DNA from: Parasphingopyxis lamellibrachiae
Lineage (GTDB): Bacteria; Pseudomonadota; Alphaproteobacteria; Sphingomonadales; Sphingomonadaceae
Assembly (NCBI RefSeq): GCF_003385775.1
Contig: NZ_QRDP01000004.1
Coordinates: 248,001 to 312,000, forward strand
Length of the DNA stretch: 64,000 nt
Reading direction: 5' to 3'
The stretch's first letter is position 1; every line of letters starts with the position of its first letter. This document shows positions 8,805 to 18,581 of the stretch, piece after piece. The position numbers and the translations under genes are program-made. The notes beneath the pieces are model-generated. The model ran no database searches, was not told the DNA's origin, and worked only from the letters and a program-made list of their open reading frames with translations.

Positions 8805-10487
8805 CTAGTCGGACGAAGGGCGCGAGGCATCGCGCGCCGCTCGGAATTCGGCGCTCGGATTCCAGTTTGGCCATTCGGTTGTTTCGGCCAGTTCGCGGCC
8901 GATGGCGAAATAGAGTTGCAGATCCTGGACGGCACCGGTCCAGTCCCAATTGGGATCATATTCATCGGATGGGCCGTGATAGTGATTGACGATATAGTCC
9001 ATTACTGCAGCGCTGCCGGCCTCTGCGCCTCCATCGACCAGATCTTCGCCGCTCGAGGCATAGAGCATCGGGATGCCGACCCGGGCGAGGGAGAAATGAT
9101 CGGAACGGAAGAAGGATCCACGTTCGGGCGAGGTTTCGGGTTCGACGCGCCGTCCCTGGGCGGCAGCGGCCCGTTCCAGATAGGCTTCGAGCTCCGACTT
9201 GCCGTAACCGACGACAACGACATTGTTGGCCGGACCTACGATATTCAGCCCATCCATATTGATCCCGCCGACGGTTTGTGCAGCCGGGACGACCGGATTG
9301 TTGCCATAATAAGCCGATCCAAGAAGGCCCGACTCCTCGGCGGTGACTGCAAGGAAGACCAGTGAGCGGGCGGGCGCTCCGGCGGCGGCATGCGCTTCGG
9401 CAAGGGCCACCAGACCGGCTGTGCCGGTCGCGTTGTCCAGCGCACCATTGCAGATATCGTCGCCGTCCGGCGCAGGGGTGCAGCGGCCCAGATGATCCCA
9501 ATGCGCGGTATGGATGACATATTCATCCGGCCGTTCGCTGCCCGGCAGGATCGCGACGACATTGCGAGAGGCTTCGCGCCGGATACTGTTGTCGAGATGG
9601 GCGCTGGCGGTGATTCCCAGCGGGACGGCCGCAAAGCCGGGCTGGCGCGCGGCATCCGATAGCGTATCAAGGTCCTGCCCGGCGGCGGCGAGCATCGCCC
9701 GTGCCGCGTCATTGGTTACCCAACCTTCGATTGCGGAACGGTCCATATGGTTGTCGGCGGCATCCATGTTGAGCTGGGGGCCAGACCAGCTGCTTTCCAC
9801 GACATTCCAGCCATAGGCGGCCGGCTCCGTTTCATGGACGATGATCGCACCGGCGGCGCCCTGGCGCGCGGCTTCTTCATATTTATATGTCCAGCGGCCA
9901 TAATAGGTCATGGCCCGGCCTTCGAAGAGGCCCTCATTTGTCATTGTCTGATAGTCGGGATCGTTGACGAGAATGACCGCGATCCTCCCCGTCATGTCGA
10001 GGCCGTCATAATCGTTCCATCCGCGCTCGGGCGCGTTTATTCCATAGCCGACGAAAACGAGTTCGGCATTCTCGACATCGATTGTCGGCACGACGCGCCG
10101 GGTACCGATGACCATCTCGCTGCCATAGGAGAGGGCGGTCGTTTCTCCATTGGCCGTATAGGACAGGGCGGTAGTGGCCGGATCGGCCGTGACCTCGACG
10201 AGCGGTACATCCTGGAACCAGCTACCGCTGTTGCCGGGCTGGAGTCCCGCCGCCGCGAACCGCTCGGCGAGCAGGTTGACGGTCAGTTCTTCGCCGCGGG
10301 TTCCCGGCGCCCGGCCTTCGAATTCGTCGGAAGAGAGAGTTTCGGTCAAGCCGCGCAGCGTGTCGAGCGAGATGGCGGGTGCAGCTGCAGCCGGTTCGGA
10401 GGTTTCGCTGAACGCTGCGGCACCCGTTGGCATGGAGGTGGCGCTCAGCAGGAGCAGGGTGAGCGGTAGGGTCTTACGGAATTTCAC
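8805..10487 (-). CDS. M28 family zinc metallopeptidase, secreted
   Basis: A 560-residue exported aminopeptidase-type enzyme. It has a signal peptide (about residues 1-25), a PA-like insertion (about 140-260) and the M28 catalytic region: H329 and D331 in HTAHWDHLG, D351 in ALDNATG, and the E384/E385 pair in TAEESGLLGS. A C-terminal NHYHGPSDEYD supplies the last histidine ligand. The start is GTG at 10487, supported by GGAGAGAA upstream. It probably forms an operon with the downstream exported methyltransferase-like gene. Confidence 0.92.
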   Translation of the reverse strand: MKFRKTLPLTLLLLSATSMPTGAAAFSETSEPAAAAPAISLDTLRGLTETLSSDEFEGRAPGTRGEELTVNLLAERFAAAGLQPGNSGSWFQDVPLVEVTADPATTALSYTANGETTALSYGSEMVIGTRRVVPTIDVENAELVFVGYGINAPERGWNDYDGLDMTGRIAVILVNDPDYQTMTNEGLFEGRAMTYYGRWTYKYEEAARQGAAGAIIVHETEPAAYGWNVVESSWSGPQLNMDAADNHMDRSAIEGWVTNDAARAMLAAAGQDLDTLSDAARQPGFAAVPLGITASAHLDNSIRREASRNVVAILPGSERPDEYVIHTAHWDHLGRCTPAPDGDDICNGALDNATGTAGLVALAEAHAAAGAPARSLVFLAVTAEESGLLGSAYYGNNPVVPAAQTVGGINMDGLNIVGPANNVVVVGYGKSELEAYLERAAAAQGRRVEPETSPERGSFFRSDHFSLARVGIPMLYASSGEDLVDGGAEAGSAAVMDYIVNHYHGPSDEYDPNWDWTGAVQDLQLYFAIGRELAETTEWPNWNPSAEFRAARDASRPSSD

Positions 10488-10599
10488 AATATTCTCTCCG
10501 GTTCATGATCGCCATTACCCTTGGGCGATTGTTACGGTTAACTACCCACCGAACTGCCGGTTCGGCAACCGAAAAGCTCGGGCTGCTATGATCGCGGCT

Positions 10600-10977
10600 T
10601 TACGCGGATCCGTCTGGACGGGTCAGGATGAATGTCGCAACAATCGAAAGGACGACGATCTGGACGGCGATGATCCATCCGGCAAACCCTAGCACCAGGC
10701 TCAAGACTGGAGTGAGCAATATAACACTCATCGCAGCGATTTTGGCGCGGCGGCTGATCGCGCCATGGTCGCGCCAGTTCCTGATCAGCGGCCCAAACTG
10801 CCGATGGGCGTCGAGCCAGGCCGCCAGCCTTGGCGATGACCGCGCAAAAGCAAAGGCTGCGACCAGCAGAAATGGTGTCGTCGGCAGAAGAGGAAGGATT
10901 GCGCCTGCGGCCCCCAAACCCAGGGAGACAACGCCGATAACAAGCCAGAAGAGTCGGATGCCAAGGCGCTTGTCCAT
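10600..10977 (-). CDS. YbaN family (DUF454) inner membrane protein
   Basis: A 125-residue membrane protein with three hydrophobic segments (about residues 8-28, 32-46, 84-118) and the DUF454 signature LPLLPTTPFLLVAAFAFARSS, followed by the amphipathic LAAWLDAHRQFGPLIRNWRDH. The function of the family is unknown. It stands alone between the M28 and S9 peptidase genes. Confidence 0.85.
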   Translation of the reverse strand: MDKRLGIRLFWLVIGVVSLGLGAAGAILPLLPTTPFLLVAAFAFARSSPRLAAWLDAHRQFGPLIRNWRDHGAISRRAKIAAMSVILLTPVLSLVLGFAGWIIAVQIVVLSIVATFILTRPDGSA

Positions 10978-11092
10978 TGGTGTGTCATATCACGGGATGA
11001 ACCGGTTTTTTCGCCTGTGACTTTTTTTTGGGGGGCGAGCTGGATATAGCGAAAAGACGGCAAACCATTACAGATACTTAGCGGGGCAAATC

Positions 11093-13069
11093 ATGATCAA
11101 AACACTCTCAGGCATAGCCTGCGCCGGACTTCTTCTCGCCGCCGCTCCGGCAGGAGCGCAGGCACTGGAAAACCCCGCCGAGGCCTTTGGCCAGCGCCCG
11201 GCTGTGACTTCCATTGCCCTGTCGCCCAGCGGCAACCGGGTCGTGTATCTGAGCGCCGGATCGGGTGAAGAAACTTACGCCTATGTGGCGGATGTCGGTA
11301 GCACCTCGCCAAGCCTGGTGACCATGACCGATGGTGATCCGATGGAGTTCAACTGGTGCCGTTTCGTCAACGAAGAGCGCTTGGTCTGTTCAATTTACGC
11401 GATGGTTCAGGATCCCCGGCAGATCTACCCGATAACGCGGCTTTTTGCAGTCAACGACGATGCTTCGGACGCGCGGACGCTGGGGCAGCGCGACAATGCC
11501 TTTCGCAACAACCGGCAATTCGACGGCGAAATCATCGACTGGCTTCCCGAAGACGATGAGACGGTGATGATGAGCCGGGTTTATGTGCCGGAGGCCTATC
11601 GCGGTGCCACGCGGATCGTTGACCGGCGGGAGGGTCTTGCGGCTGTCCGCATCAATACCCGGACCGGCAGCATCGACAGCGTAGAACCCCCGGAACGGCT
11701 CAATGTCCGCTATCTGACCGACGGGCATGGCACGGTGCGGATGAGGGCGACCGGTTCCATCCGCGGCGCGACCGGTATGGCCGGGTCGACGACAAACTAT
11801 TATTATCGGCTACAGGGTAGCGACGAGTGGCATGATTTCGGCAGCTATGACGGCCTTGAAAACACCGGCTTCTATCCCATCGCCGTCGATCGCGATTTGA
11901 ACGCCGTTTATGGTTTCGAACGACTCGACGGCCGCGATGCCTTGTATCGCATCACTTTGAACGAAACGCTGGATCGCGAACTGGTCTTTGCACATCCTAG
12001 GGTGGATGTAGGCAGGCTAGCGCGGCTTGGCCGACGCCAGCGGGTAATCGGTGTCGGCTATTCCGAAGATGAAAGCGTCGTCGAATATTTCGACCCTGAA
12101 TATCAGGCCCTGCACAGCGCGCTGAGCAGCGCGTTGCCGGGCAATCCGAACATCACCTTCCTGGGCGCCAGCGACGATGAATCGCGGCTGTTGGTCCAGG
12201 CAAGCAGCGATACAGAGCCGGGCCGCTTCTATGTATTCGACAAGGCGGCTGGCGCGTTGAACGAGATTTTGCTGGCGCGTCCCCAACTGGAAGGCGTGCA
12301 ACTCGCCACGGTTCGGCCGATACGCTACCCGGCAGCCGATGGAACGATGATCCCCGGCTATCTCACACTGCCGCCAGGCGGCGGCGAAACGGGGCTTCCT
12401 GCTATCGTGATGCCACATGGCGGCCCTGAGTCCCGGAGCGTATTGCGGTTCGACTGGCTTGCGCAATTCTATGCACATCAGGGCTATGCGGTTCTGCAAC
12501 CCAACTTCCGCGGCTCCTATGGCTATGGTGACGGCTGGCTCGTCACCAATGGCTTCCAGAGCTGGGAAACAGCGGTCGGCGATGTCAATGATGGCGCGCG
12601 CTGGCTTGTGTCAGAGGGCATCGCCAATGCCGACCGGCTGGCCGCCGTCGGCTGGTCCTATGGCGGATATGCGGCACTACAATCGGGCGTACATGAGCCC
12701 GGGCTGTTCAAAGCGATTGTTGCTATCGCCCCGGTGACCGATCTGCCCGCCTTGCGTCAGGATTCCATGGCTTTTTCGAACGGGCGCAATGTCTCCGAAT
12801 ATCTTGGTTCTGGTCCGCATCTGGTCGCCGGATCGCCGGCGCGCCATGCCGATCGGGTGGCCGCCCCGGTGCTGCTCTTCCACGGTGATCAGGACATCAA
12901 TGTCGATATCGGTCAGTCGCGCCGGATGCATGACCGACTGGGCGATGCGGGAAACAGCAGCGAGCTGATCGTCTACGAAGGCCTCGATCATGGCCTTCGC
13001 GACTCCGCGGTGCGCGCCCAGATGCTGGAACGCAGCGACGCGTTTTTGCGCGAAGCTCTCGGGCTTTGA
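11093..13069 (+). CDS. S9 family peptidase (prolyl oligopeptidase type), exported
   Basis: A 658-residue serine peptidase with a signal peptide (MIKTLSGIACAGLLLAAAPAGAQ), a beta-propeller-like N-terminal half and an alpha/beta-hydrolase C-terminal half. The catalytic triad is visible: S522 in GWSYGGYAA, D601 in HGDQDINV and H633 in GLDHGLRD. It is probably periplasmic, cleaving short peptides. Its TGA overlaps the TTG start of the next gene. Confidence 0.93.
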   Translation: MIKTLSGIACAGLLLAAAPAGAQALENPAEAFGQRPAVTSIALSPSGNRVVYLSAGSGEETYAYVADVGSTSPSLVTMTDGDPMEFNWCRFVNEERLVCSIYAMVQDPRQIYPITRLFAVNDDASDARTLGQRDNAFRNNRQFDGEIIDWLPEDDETVMMSRVYVPEAYRGATRIVDRREGLAAVRINTRTGSIDSVEPPERLNVRYLTDGHGTVRMRATGSIRGATGMAGSTTNYYYRLQGSDEWHDFGSYDGLENTGFYPIAVDRDLNAVYGFERLDGRDALYRITLNETLDRELVFAHPRVDVGRLARLGRRQRVIGVGYSEDESVVEYFDPEYQALHSALSSALPGNPNITFLGASDDESRLLVQASSDTEPGRFYVFDKAAGALNEILLARPQLEGVQLATVRPIRYPAADGTMIPGYLTLPPGGGETGLPAIVMPHGGPESRSVLRFDWLAQFYAHQGYAVLQPNFRGSYGYGDGWLVTNGFQSWETAVGDVNDGARWLVSEGIANADRLAAVGWSYGGYAALQSGVHEPGLFKAIVAIAPVTDLPALRQDSMAFSNGRNVSEYLGSGPHLVAGSPARHADRVAAPVLLFHGDQDINVDIGQSRRMHDRLGDAGNSSELIVYEGLDHGLRDSAVRAQMLERSDAFLREALGL

Positions 13070-13533
13070 CGGACGCGCCCCATATTCTTGTCGACGCCGA
13101 TGCCTGCCCGGTCAAAGAGGAAATCTACCGGGTTGCATATCGGATGGAGGTGCCGGTCACGATCGTCAGCAACAGTCATTTGCGGGTGCCGGATCATCCT
13201 CTGATCACGCGCGAGGTGGTCGGCGACGGGTTCGATGCTGCGGATGACTGGATCGCCGAACGCGCCAATCCGGGCTCTGTCGTGATAACGGCGGATATCC
13301 TGTTGGCCGATCGCTGCATCAAGGCAGGGGCAGCTGTGATCGCCCCGAACGGCAAGCCCTTTACCGCCAATTCCATAGGGGCTGCCGTCGCAACCCGGGC
13401 GATCATGGCGGATCTGCGGGCAGGTGGGGACGCGATTGGCGGCCCACCGCCTTTTACCAAGGCAGACCGGTCGCGCTTCCTGTCCGCGCTCGACCAGATT
13501 CTGGTGAAGCTGGGGCGGAACGCGAAACGCTGA
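13066..13533 (+). CDS. DUF188 (YaiI/YqxD) family protein
   Basis: A 155-residue PIN-like protein with the family signature ILVDADACPVKEEIYRVA at the N terminus, ITADILLADRCI in the middle and FTANSIGAAVATRAIM near the end. The family is widespread but has no firm function. The start is a TTG overlapping the previous stop (TTGA), which places the DADACPVK motif at the usual distance from the N terminus. Confidence 0.9.
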   Translation: MTDAPHILVDADACPVKEEIYRVAYRMEVPVTIVSNSHLRVPDHPLITREVVGDGFDAADDWIAERANPGSVVITADILLADRCIKAGAAVIAPNGKPFTANSIGAAVATRAIMADLRAGGDAIGGPPPFTKADRSRFLSALDQILVKLGRNAKR

Positions 13534-13654
13534 ACAGGAACATGGAACTGTGCCATATGTAAGAATACGGAGTGATCGATTGGCGCATTAGGCCTATCAG
13601 ACGATCAATCACGATTTCCGGCCCGACGGGCCTTGCATTTGAGGAGCAACGATC

Positions 13655-14284
13655 ATGTCCCTGCATATTGGCGACACCGCACCCGACTTTACCGTTGACA
13701 GCACTATCGGTGAAATCAGCTTCCATGAATGGGCTGGCGATAGCTGGGTGTTTTTCTTCAGCCACCCGGCCGATTTTACGCCGGTTTGCACCACGGAAAT
13801 GGGCAGGACATCCCAGCTTTCCGGGGATTTTGCTGCCCGCAACACCAAGCCGCTCGGGCTATCCACCGATACCGCCGAGGAGCATCGTTCCTGGATTTCC
13901 GATGTGAACGACACCCAGAATACCGACCTTCAATTTCCGATCGTCGCCGATCCAGATTGCACGATCGCAAAGCTCTACGACATGATTCATCCGAGCGAGA
14001 GCGATACGGCGGCAGTGCGCTCCGTATTCATCATCGATCCGCAGAAGAAAATCCGTCTGACGATGACCTATCCGATGAGCGTTGGGCGCAATTTCGACGA
14101 GATTCTGCGGGTGATCGACGCACTCCAGCTTGGCGACGAAAAGCGTATCGCCACGCCGGCTGACTGGCGCCCAGGCGACAGGGTGATCATCCCGCCGTCG
14201 ATCACGAATGAGGAAGCGGAGAAGCTGTTTCCGCAGGGATGGGACGAACTGCGGTCCTACCTCCGCCTGACCGATGTGAACTGA
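13655..14284 (+). CDS. 1-Cys peroxiredoxin (Prx6 class)
   Basis: Thiol peroxidase of 209 residues that reduces hydrogen peroxide and alkyl hydroperoxides. The peroxidatic cysteine is C45 in PxxxTxxC (PADFTPVC). The long C-terminal part with DWRPGDRVIIPPSITNEEA is typical of the Prx6 class. AGGAG precedes the ATG. About 120 bases without a gene precede it and probably hold its own promoter; I looked for an OxyR-type site there and did not find a convincing one. Confidence 0.94.
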   Translation: MSLHIGDTAPDFTVDSTIGEISFHEWAGDSWVFFFSHPADFTPVCTTEMGRTSQLSGDFAARNTKPLGLSTDTAEEHRSWISDVNDTQNTDLQFPIVADPDCTIAKLYDMIHPSESDTAAVRSVFIIDPQKKIRLTMTYPMSVGRNFDEILRVIDALQLGDEKRIATPADWRPGDRVIIPPSITNEEAEKLFPQGWDELRSYLRLTDVN

Positions 14285-14312
14285 GGAAAACTCCAAGAGG
14301 CAGAAAGGCCGC

Positions 14313-14343
14313 CAGCGCGCTGTCCGATTACTCCAGCGCGCTG
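14313..14343. terminator. Stem-loop between convergent genes
   Basis: The self-palindromic decamer CAGCGCGCTG occurs twice (14313-14322 and 14334-14343) separated by 11 bases, so the two copies can pair as a perfect 10-bp stem. It lies between the ends of the peroxiredoxin and acylase genes, which converge here. No T-run follows on either strand, so it is a terminator-like or insulating hairpin and not a classical intrinsic terminator. Confidence 0.5.
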
Positions 14344-14350
14344 CCTGGTA

Positions 14351-16489
14351 CTATCGTGAGCAAGGAGCGTCCGGCTCAGTCGGTGTGCCTTCTCCGGGGC
14401 GATAGCGGCAGACGATATTGGGTTCGAGCTCCTCGGCGTGGAACCAGCTCGGCTTCATTTCCATCGCTACAAACATCGGCGCCTGGTCGGCATAGTGGCG
14501 CGAGCCCGGCCTGGTCGTTGCGGCGCCGAACTGGTGCACGGTGCGGGAACTTACCTGCCCGTCATTGTCCCAAGTGATTTCCATGATGAAACTGTCCCCC
14601 GCATTGCCGACGAACACGCCGTCTTCCGGCTCTCCCCAGTAAATGGCGCGCAAGGCATCGGGACCGCCGGTCACGGCCAGGTCCACATCGCCGCGTCTCA
14701 GGCGCAGCACTGCACTGAGCGGCGGGTCGATCCGGCCGTGATGATCCTGTAGGAAGGCGACAGCGGCCGTAAGAGTTTCCCGGGGATCGGGCAGGGGGTC
14801 TCCGCGATAGGCGTTCATCATGACCGAGCGCAGCACCGCAGCCGCCAGGGCGTCGGCACTGCCCTCGTCATCCAGAGTCCAGTCCCACCGGGCGAGGAGC
14901 TGCTGTGCGTCCGAAAGGATTCCTGCTTCCAAGTTCAGTGCGGCAATACGTCGCAGATACTCGCCGGCTGCGGATTGGCGGGAATAGCCGGTGTCATATT
15001 TGATCCGCCGCAGCTCCGGCCAGCCGATCGCGTCGAGATCGGCGATCAGCTCCACGATCCGCAGCATCCGGTTTGTTTCGTTGGTTTCGATGCCCAGCAA
15101 GGCGGAATAGTCTGCGGGATCGAGATTGTCGGCCGGCGCCGTTGCGACCCAGGGCGTGTTGTTGGAGTCGAAAACAAAGCCCGAGGGCGGGTCGATCAGG
15201 AACGGGATGGCTTCGAAAGGCGCATTGGCGGTCCAGACGTTCTGGCTCGTGTCACCGGGCAGAACGCCGCGCCAGTCGTACCCCTCTGCCCGATCCGGGA
15301 AGCGCGCGTTATAGAAACGTGCGATATGGCCCTGGGCATCGGCATAGATGAAATTGGTCGCAGGGATGGCCTGCATGCGCATGACTTGCTGCCATTCTTC
15401 AAAGGTTTCGGCGCGGGTCAGACGGTAATATTGCTCGACCTGCCGGATCTCGCCAATCCCGGCATAGCGGATCGCAAAAGCGCCATTGTCGTTGATCATG
15501 ACCGGCCCATGGACCGAGCGATGAACGGTGCGCGGGACGGGAATGACAAATGGTCCCATGCGAACATGCAGCCATATCCGGCGGCTTTCCAGATCGCGCC
15601 ATTCTCCGTCGTAGCGATAACGGTCTCCAGCCTCATCGAGCGTGAGTTCATAAACATCCACCAGATCAGGGCGATTGACGGTGTTCGCCCAACCCAGTGT
15701 GCGATTGTGGCCGACCAGCGGGACAGGCGCGCCGGGAAACAACCCGCCGATCATGTCCAGCCCCTCGGCGCTGGTGACATGCGCCTCATACCAGGCGACC
15801 GGTCCGGTCCATGGCTGATGCGAGTTGACGATCAGTTTGGTCGCGCCGTCGGGATCTCGCGAAGGGGCGACGGCAAATGCGTTAGAACCCCGTTCATTTG
15901 CCCGTTCGCCGGCGCGGGGTGGGTCTTCGCCTGCGGCCAGCGCGCCGAGCGTCCGGTCGATGCCGTAAAAGAAGGGGGAGGTGAAGGCAAAGCCGGTGGC
16001 AATATCATGGCCAGTGACTGGAAACAGGCCGCGCAGCCTTACCTCGTCCGGATGTTCGGAGGCATAGAGGTTGAGCCCGTCGGCATAGGCTTCGATAACC
16101 GCTCGCGCCTCGGGCGATATTTCCGTCGCATAGCCGGCATCGACATCGGCGCGAACATTGAACAGGTGCCAGACATAATCCTGGGCCGCGCCTTCCTGAC
16201 CGGTCAGTTCGCCCATCCGACCGCGTGATGTCGCGATCAATTCCTGGATGGTGAAGAAATCGTCTTCGGAATGTGCATAGGCGAGGCCGAAGGCGGCATC
16301 GGCATCGGTTTGCCCCAATATATGCGGCACACCGCGACTGTCCCTCCGGACGATGGCGTCATAACGCGTCTCGGGTGCCGATATGTTCTGCTTGGATGCG
16401 TACCACCGGCTGTTGAGAAGGGCGTTGACGCCCGCTGCAAGCAGAAGGGCGATTGCTATGACGCCCAGGATCTTCGCCAGTGTCTTCAT
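14351..16489 (-). CDS. Penicillin acylase family (Ntn hydrolase) protein
   Basis: A 712-residue exported amidase precursor of the penicillin/acylhomoserine-lactone acylase family. It starts with a membrane/signal segment (residues 4-24). The autocatalytic nucleophile is S202 in ERGSNAFAV, where the chain would be cut into alpha and beta subunits. HxPWTGP-like (HQPWTGPVAWYEAH) and GHNRTLGWANTVN motifs follow. The substrate could be N-acyl amino acids, AHL signals or beta-lactams; the sequence alone does not decide. No quorum-sensing gene is adjacent. Confidence 0.92.
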   Translation of the reverse strand: MKTLAKILGVIAIALLLAAGVNALLNSRWYASKQNISAPETRYDAIVRRDSRGVPHILGQTDADAAFGLAYAHSEDDFFTIQELIATSRGRMGELTGQEGAAQDYVWHLFNVRADVDAGYATEISPEARAVIEAYADGLNLYASEHPDEVRLRGLFPVTGHDIATGFAFTSPFFYGIDRTLGALAAGEDPPRAGERANERGSNAFAVAPSRDPDGATKLIVNSHQPWTGPVAWYEAHVTSAEGLDMIGGLFPGAPVPLVGHNRTLGWANTVNRPDLVDVYELTLDEAGDRYRYDGEWRDLESRRIWLHVRMGPFVIPVPRTVHRSVHGPVMINDNGAFAIRYAGIGEIRQVEQYYRLTRAETFEEWQQVMRMQAIPATNFIYADAQGHIARFYNARFPDRAEGYDWRGVLPGDTSQNVWTANAPFEAIPFLIDPPSGFVFDSNNTPWVATAPADNLDPADYSALLGIETNETNRMLRIVELIADLDAIGWPELRRIKYDTGYSRQSAAGEYLRRIAALNLEAGILSDAQQLLARWDWTLDDEGSADALAAAVLRSVMMNAYRGDPLPDPRETLTAAVAFLQDHHGRIDPPLSAVLRLRRGDVDLAVTGGPDALRAIYWGEPEDGVFVGNAGDSFIMEITWDNDGQVSSRTVHQFGAATTRPGSRHYADQAPMFVAMEMKPSWFHAEELEPNIVCRYRPGEGTPTEPDAPCSR

Positions 16490-16560
16490 GCTTTTCGTCC
16501 GTCCCCCAGATGACAGTGACAGTCATCGGCGGTGGGAGGACAGAGATCAAGCGCGGCTTC

Positions 16561-17445
16561 CTACAGCCCGTCGATCCGGCAGCCGCGCGCTTCCAGTATC
16601 GGCCGCATCTCGCGAAAGGCCGCGGGGGTGCGCGTCAGAGGGATTGTGGGATGAAGATGATGGACGATATGAAACTGCATCCCCATCGATCCGATATTAC
16701 CCAGTTTGCTGCGCCATGCGCGGGTGCTGCGATAGCGGCCGGTGGCCTGGGCAGGGTGATGCGGCGCCCAGCTTAGAAAGAACTGGATATAGGCGGTGGC
16801 GATATGACGGGGCAGCCACCAGAGCAACAGCGCCTCGATGCCGAAACCCGCCCATGCGCAGCCGCAAAGCACGCTGTAAAAGGCGATCTGGAAAAGCGCT
16901 CCATCCACAGCTACATCGTTACGCCCGATCCTGTGCAGCACTTCGCTGTACCCGCGCAGGCCGCGCTTGGATCGCGGCTGCCGGTTCACAAGACTGACCC
17001 AGACCATGTGCAGCGGCCCGTTGGCGCGCATGGAATAATCGGGATCACGGTCCGGCTCGTTGGTATGTCTGTGATGCTCGAGATGGGTCAAACGCGCCAC
17101 GCGATAGGGCAGCACCAACGGGATCGTCGAAAGATGTCCGACGAGTTCGTTCAGCCAGCGAAGCGTCGTGCCGGGCCGTGCGATGATGTCGTGTTGGGCC
17201 TCATGCGATGGCAAATAGCACAGGATGATGTTGGCCGTTGCAATCAGAAATCCCGCCCAAAGCGGCAAATAGCCAAGAAAAACAGCCGGCCAGAGCGCCA
17301 GCCAAACGGCCAGATTGCCAAGGCCCCACACTATCATCGCCCAGGGCGTTCCTCCCATATAGCGATGGGCAATGTCCTGTTCACGCTGCATGAGCGACTT
17401 CGTCCGGACTGCCGTCTGGGGTGGTGCTTCGACTAGAGACGCCAT
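16561..17445 (-). CDS. Membrane fatty-acid desaturase/hydroxylase superfamily protein
   Basis: A 294-residue integral-membrane di-iron enzyme with three histidine boxes: HEAQHD (about residue 81), HLEHHRH (about 121) and HIVHHLHP near the C terminus, plus several hydrophobic stretches. It could act on fatty acyl chains or, given the sphingomonad background, on carotenoids as a beta-carotene hydroxylase or ketolase; this cannot be decided. The ATG at 17445 has GAGGGAG at a good distance and overlaps the end of the small membrane-protein gene by 13 bases, suggesting coupled translation. Confidence 0.85.
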   Translation of the reverse strand: MASLVEAPPQTAVRTKSLMQREQDIAHRYMGGTPWAMIVWGLGNLAVWLALWPAVFLGYLPLWAGFLIATANIILCYLPSHEAQHDIIARPGTTLRWLNELVGHLSTIPLVLPYRVARLTHLEHHRHTNEPDRDPDYSMRANGPLHMVWVSLVNRQPRSKRGLRGYSEVLHRIGRNDVAVDGALFQIAFYSVLCGCAWAGFGIEALLLWWLPRHIATAYIQFFLSWAPHHPAQATGRYRSTRAWRSKLGNIGSMGMQFHIVHHLHPTIPLTRTPAAFREMRPILEARGCRIDGL

Positions 17446-17678
17446 GTCAGCCAACTCCCTCGCCATTGGGCATAAAGGCCCCAGCTGCCGCCAAGGATGA
17501 AACCCGCCGCTAGCGGTGTCAGTCCCATCGGCGGAGTCCATCCCAAAATCGTCAGGATCTGTGCCGTTACGGGCGGAATGAACAACAGGCCGAACAAAAT
17601 CGGGCCGAAGTAAAAACACCATCTGATACTTGCGATAAGCATGGTCTCGTTGCGATCATCCGTCTGGCTGGTATCCAA
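17433..17678 (-). CDS. Small membrane protein, function unknown
   Basis: Up to 81 residues, starting at a TTG (17678) or at an ATG (17642, 69 residues). Two hydrophobic helices are visible (about residues 16-45 and 52-70) joined by a short GWTPPMG turn. I do not recognise a family. It overlaps the downstream desaturase-like gene and may be an accessory membrane partner. The AT-rich 80 bases upstream (17680-17759) probably hold its promoter. Confidence 0.6.
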   Translation of the reverse strand: MDTSQTDDRNETMLIASIRWCFYFGPILFGLLFIPPVTAQILTILGWTPPMGLTPLAAGFILGGSWGLYAQWRGSWLTWRL

Positions 17679-17759
17679 TAAAGATCACTAATAGACGATA
17701 TTGCTAAATAACTGCCTAACAAGACAATTATCCGTTTCGGATGTTTGTTTTTGGGGCGT

Positions 17760-18581
17760 TTACTCGCGGAAAAACGCGATTTGGCTGGTCACGGCCAACA
17801 GGCTGCCGGTCTGCGACCATATCCGCGCCCGCTGGTCGGCGGTGCCCTTGCGGACATATTCGCTGTCGCTTTCCACCAGCACATGCGCGTTGCCGATAGC
17901 CTGCAATTCGCTTTCGGTTGCGAAATTATAGAGCGAGTAAGATACCGTCGAGCTGAAGACGAGAGTGTCATGGAGAAAGAAGGATCGGGGCATCGGTACA
18001 TCCGACATCGCGACCAGCCCCTTACTATCGAGCGGCCGCCCGTCCCCTTCTCGCATCCAGACCGCGCTTGCAGGGTTTTCCTGGACGGTAAAGGGTTTGC
18101 CGACGGCGATCCGCTGATCATAGTGGCCGAACCAGCGTGGCCCCGTTCCAGGCGGAAAGGCCAATGCCGCGGCTTTGTCGGGTGCGGCGATGTCGGGCAT
18201 CGTCGCGGTATAGGCAAGCCTTGTTTCCGGTCGCTGCGACAGGACGAAGTCGGCGCTGAAAAGCAGGTCGCCTTCGAGTCCGCCTTTATGCATCTCGACA
18301 CGAAAGAACCCGGTTCGCTTCCGCTGGCTCAGCGTGTGCACCTCGACGAATATCTCGCCCGCGCCGATCGCCTCGAGGAATATGGCGTTGACGCTCGAAA
18401 GCTCCGATTCCGGATGGGCATGGGCTTTTACAGCTTCCATCGCCAGGGCCAGCGCCCAGCCGCCAAAGGCGCTTTGCATATTCCAGAAAACCGTGGAGAC
18501 CGGTCGGGAATAGACGCCGTTACCCCGCGCCGTAAGTGTCGTTTCTTCGTCCAGTATATGGTGCATTCGCGTCTCCATCAT
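17760..18581 (-). CDS. Acyl-CoA thioesterase-like (double hotdog) protein
   Basis: About 270 residues with the sequence style of TesB/4HBT_3 double-hotdog thioesterases: WNMQSAFGGWALALAMEA in the first hotdog and a second half with SFFLHDTLVFSSTVSY and HVLVESDSEYVRKG. It would hydrolyse an acyl-CoA to free acid. The start is uncertain: the double ATG at 18581/18578, an ATG at 18566, or an ATG at 18704 with a strong AGGAAAGGAA Shine-Dalgarno that would add a cysteine-rich N-terminal extension. The gene is divergent from the repeat-peptide cassette. Confidence 0.75.
   Translation of the reverse strand: MMETRMHHILDEETTLTARGNGVYSRPVSTVFWNMQSAFGGWALALAMEAVKAHAHPESELSSVNAIFLEAIGAGEIFVEVHTLSQRKRTGFFRVEMHKGGLEGDLLFSADFVLSQRPETRLAYTATMPDIAAPDKAAALAFPPGTGPRWFGHYDQRIAVGKPFTVQENPASAVWMREGDGRPLDSKGLVAMSDVPMPRSFFLHDTLVFSSTVSYSLYNFATESELQAIGNAHVLVESDSEYVRKGTADQRARIWSQTGSLLAVTSQIAFFRE

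Noticed and set aside
13560-13654. OxyR-type site upstream of the peroxiredoxin
   Set aside because: Some ATCG and CTAT half-elements are present but spacing and sequence do not match an ATAG-N7-CTAT arrangement, so I do not call it.
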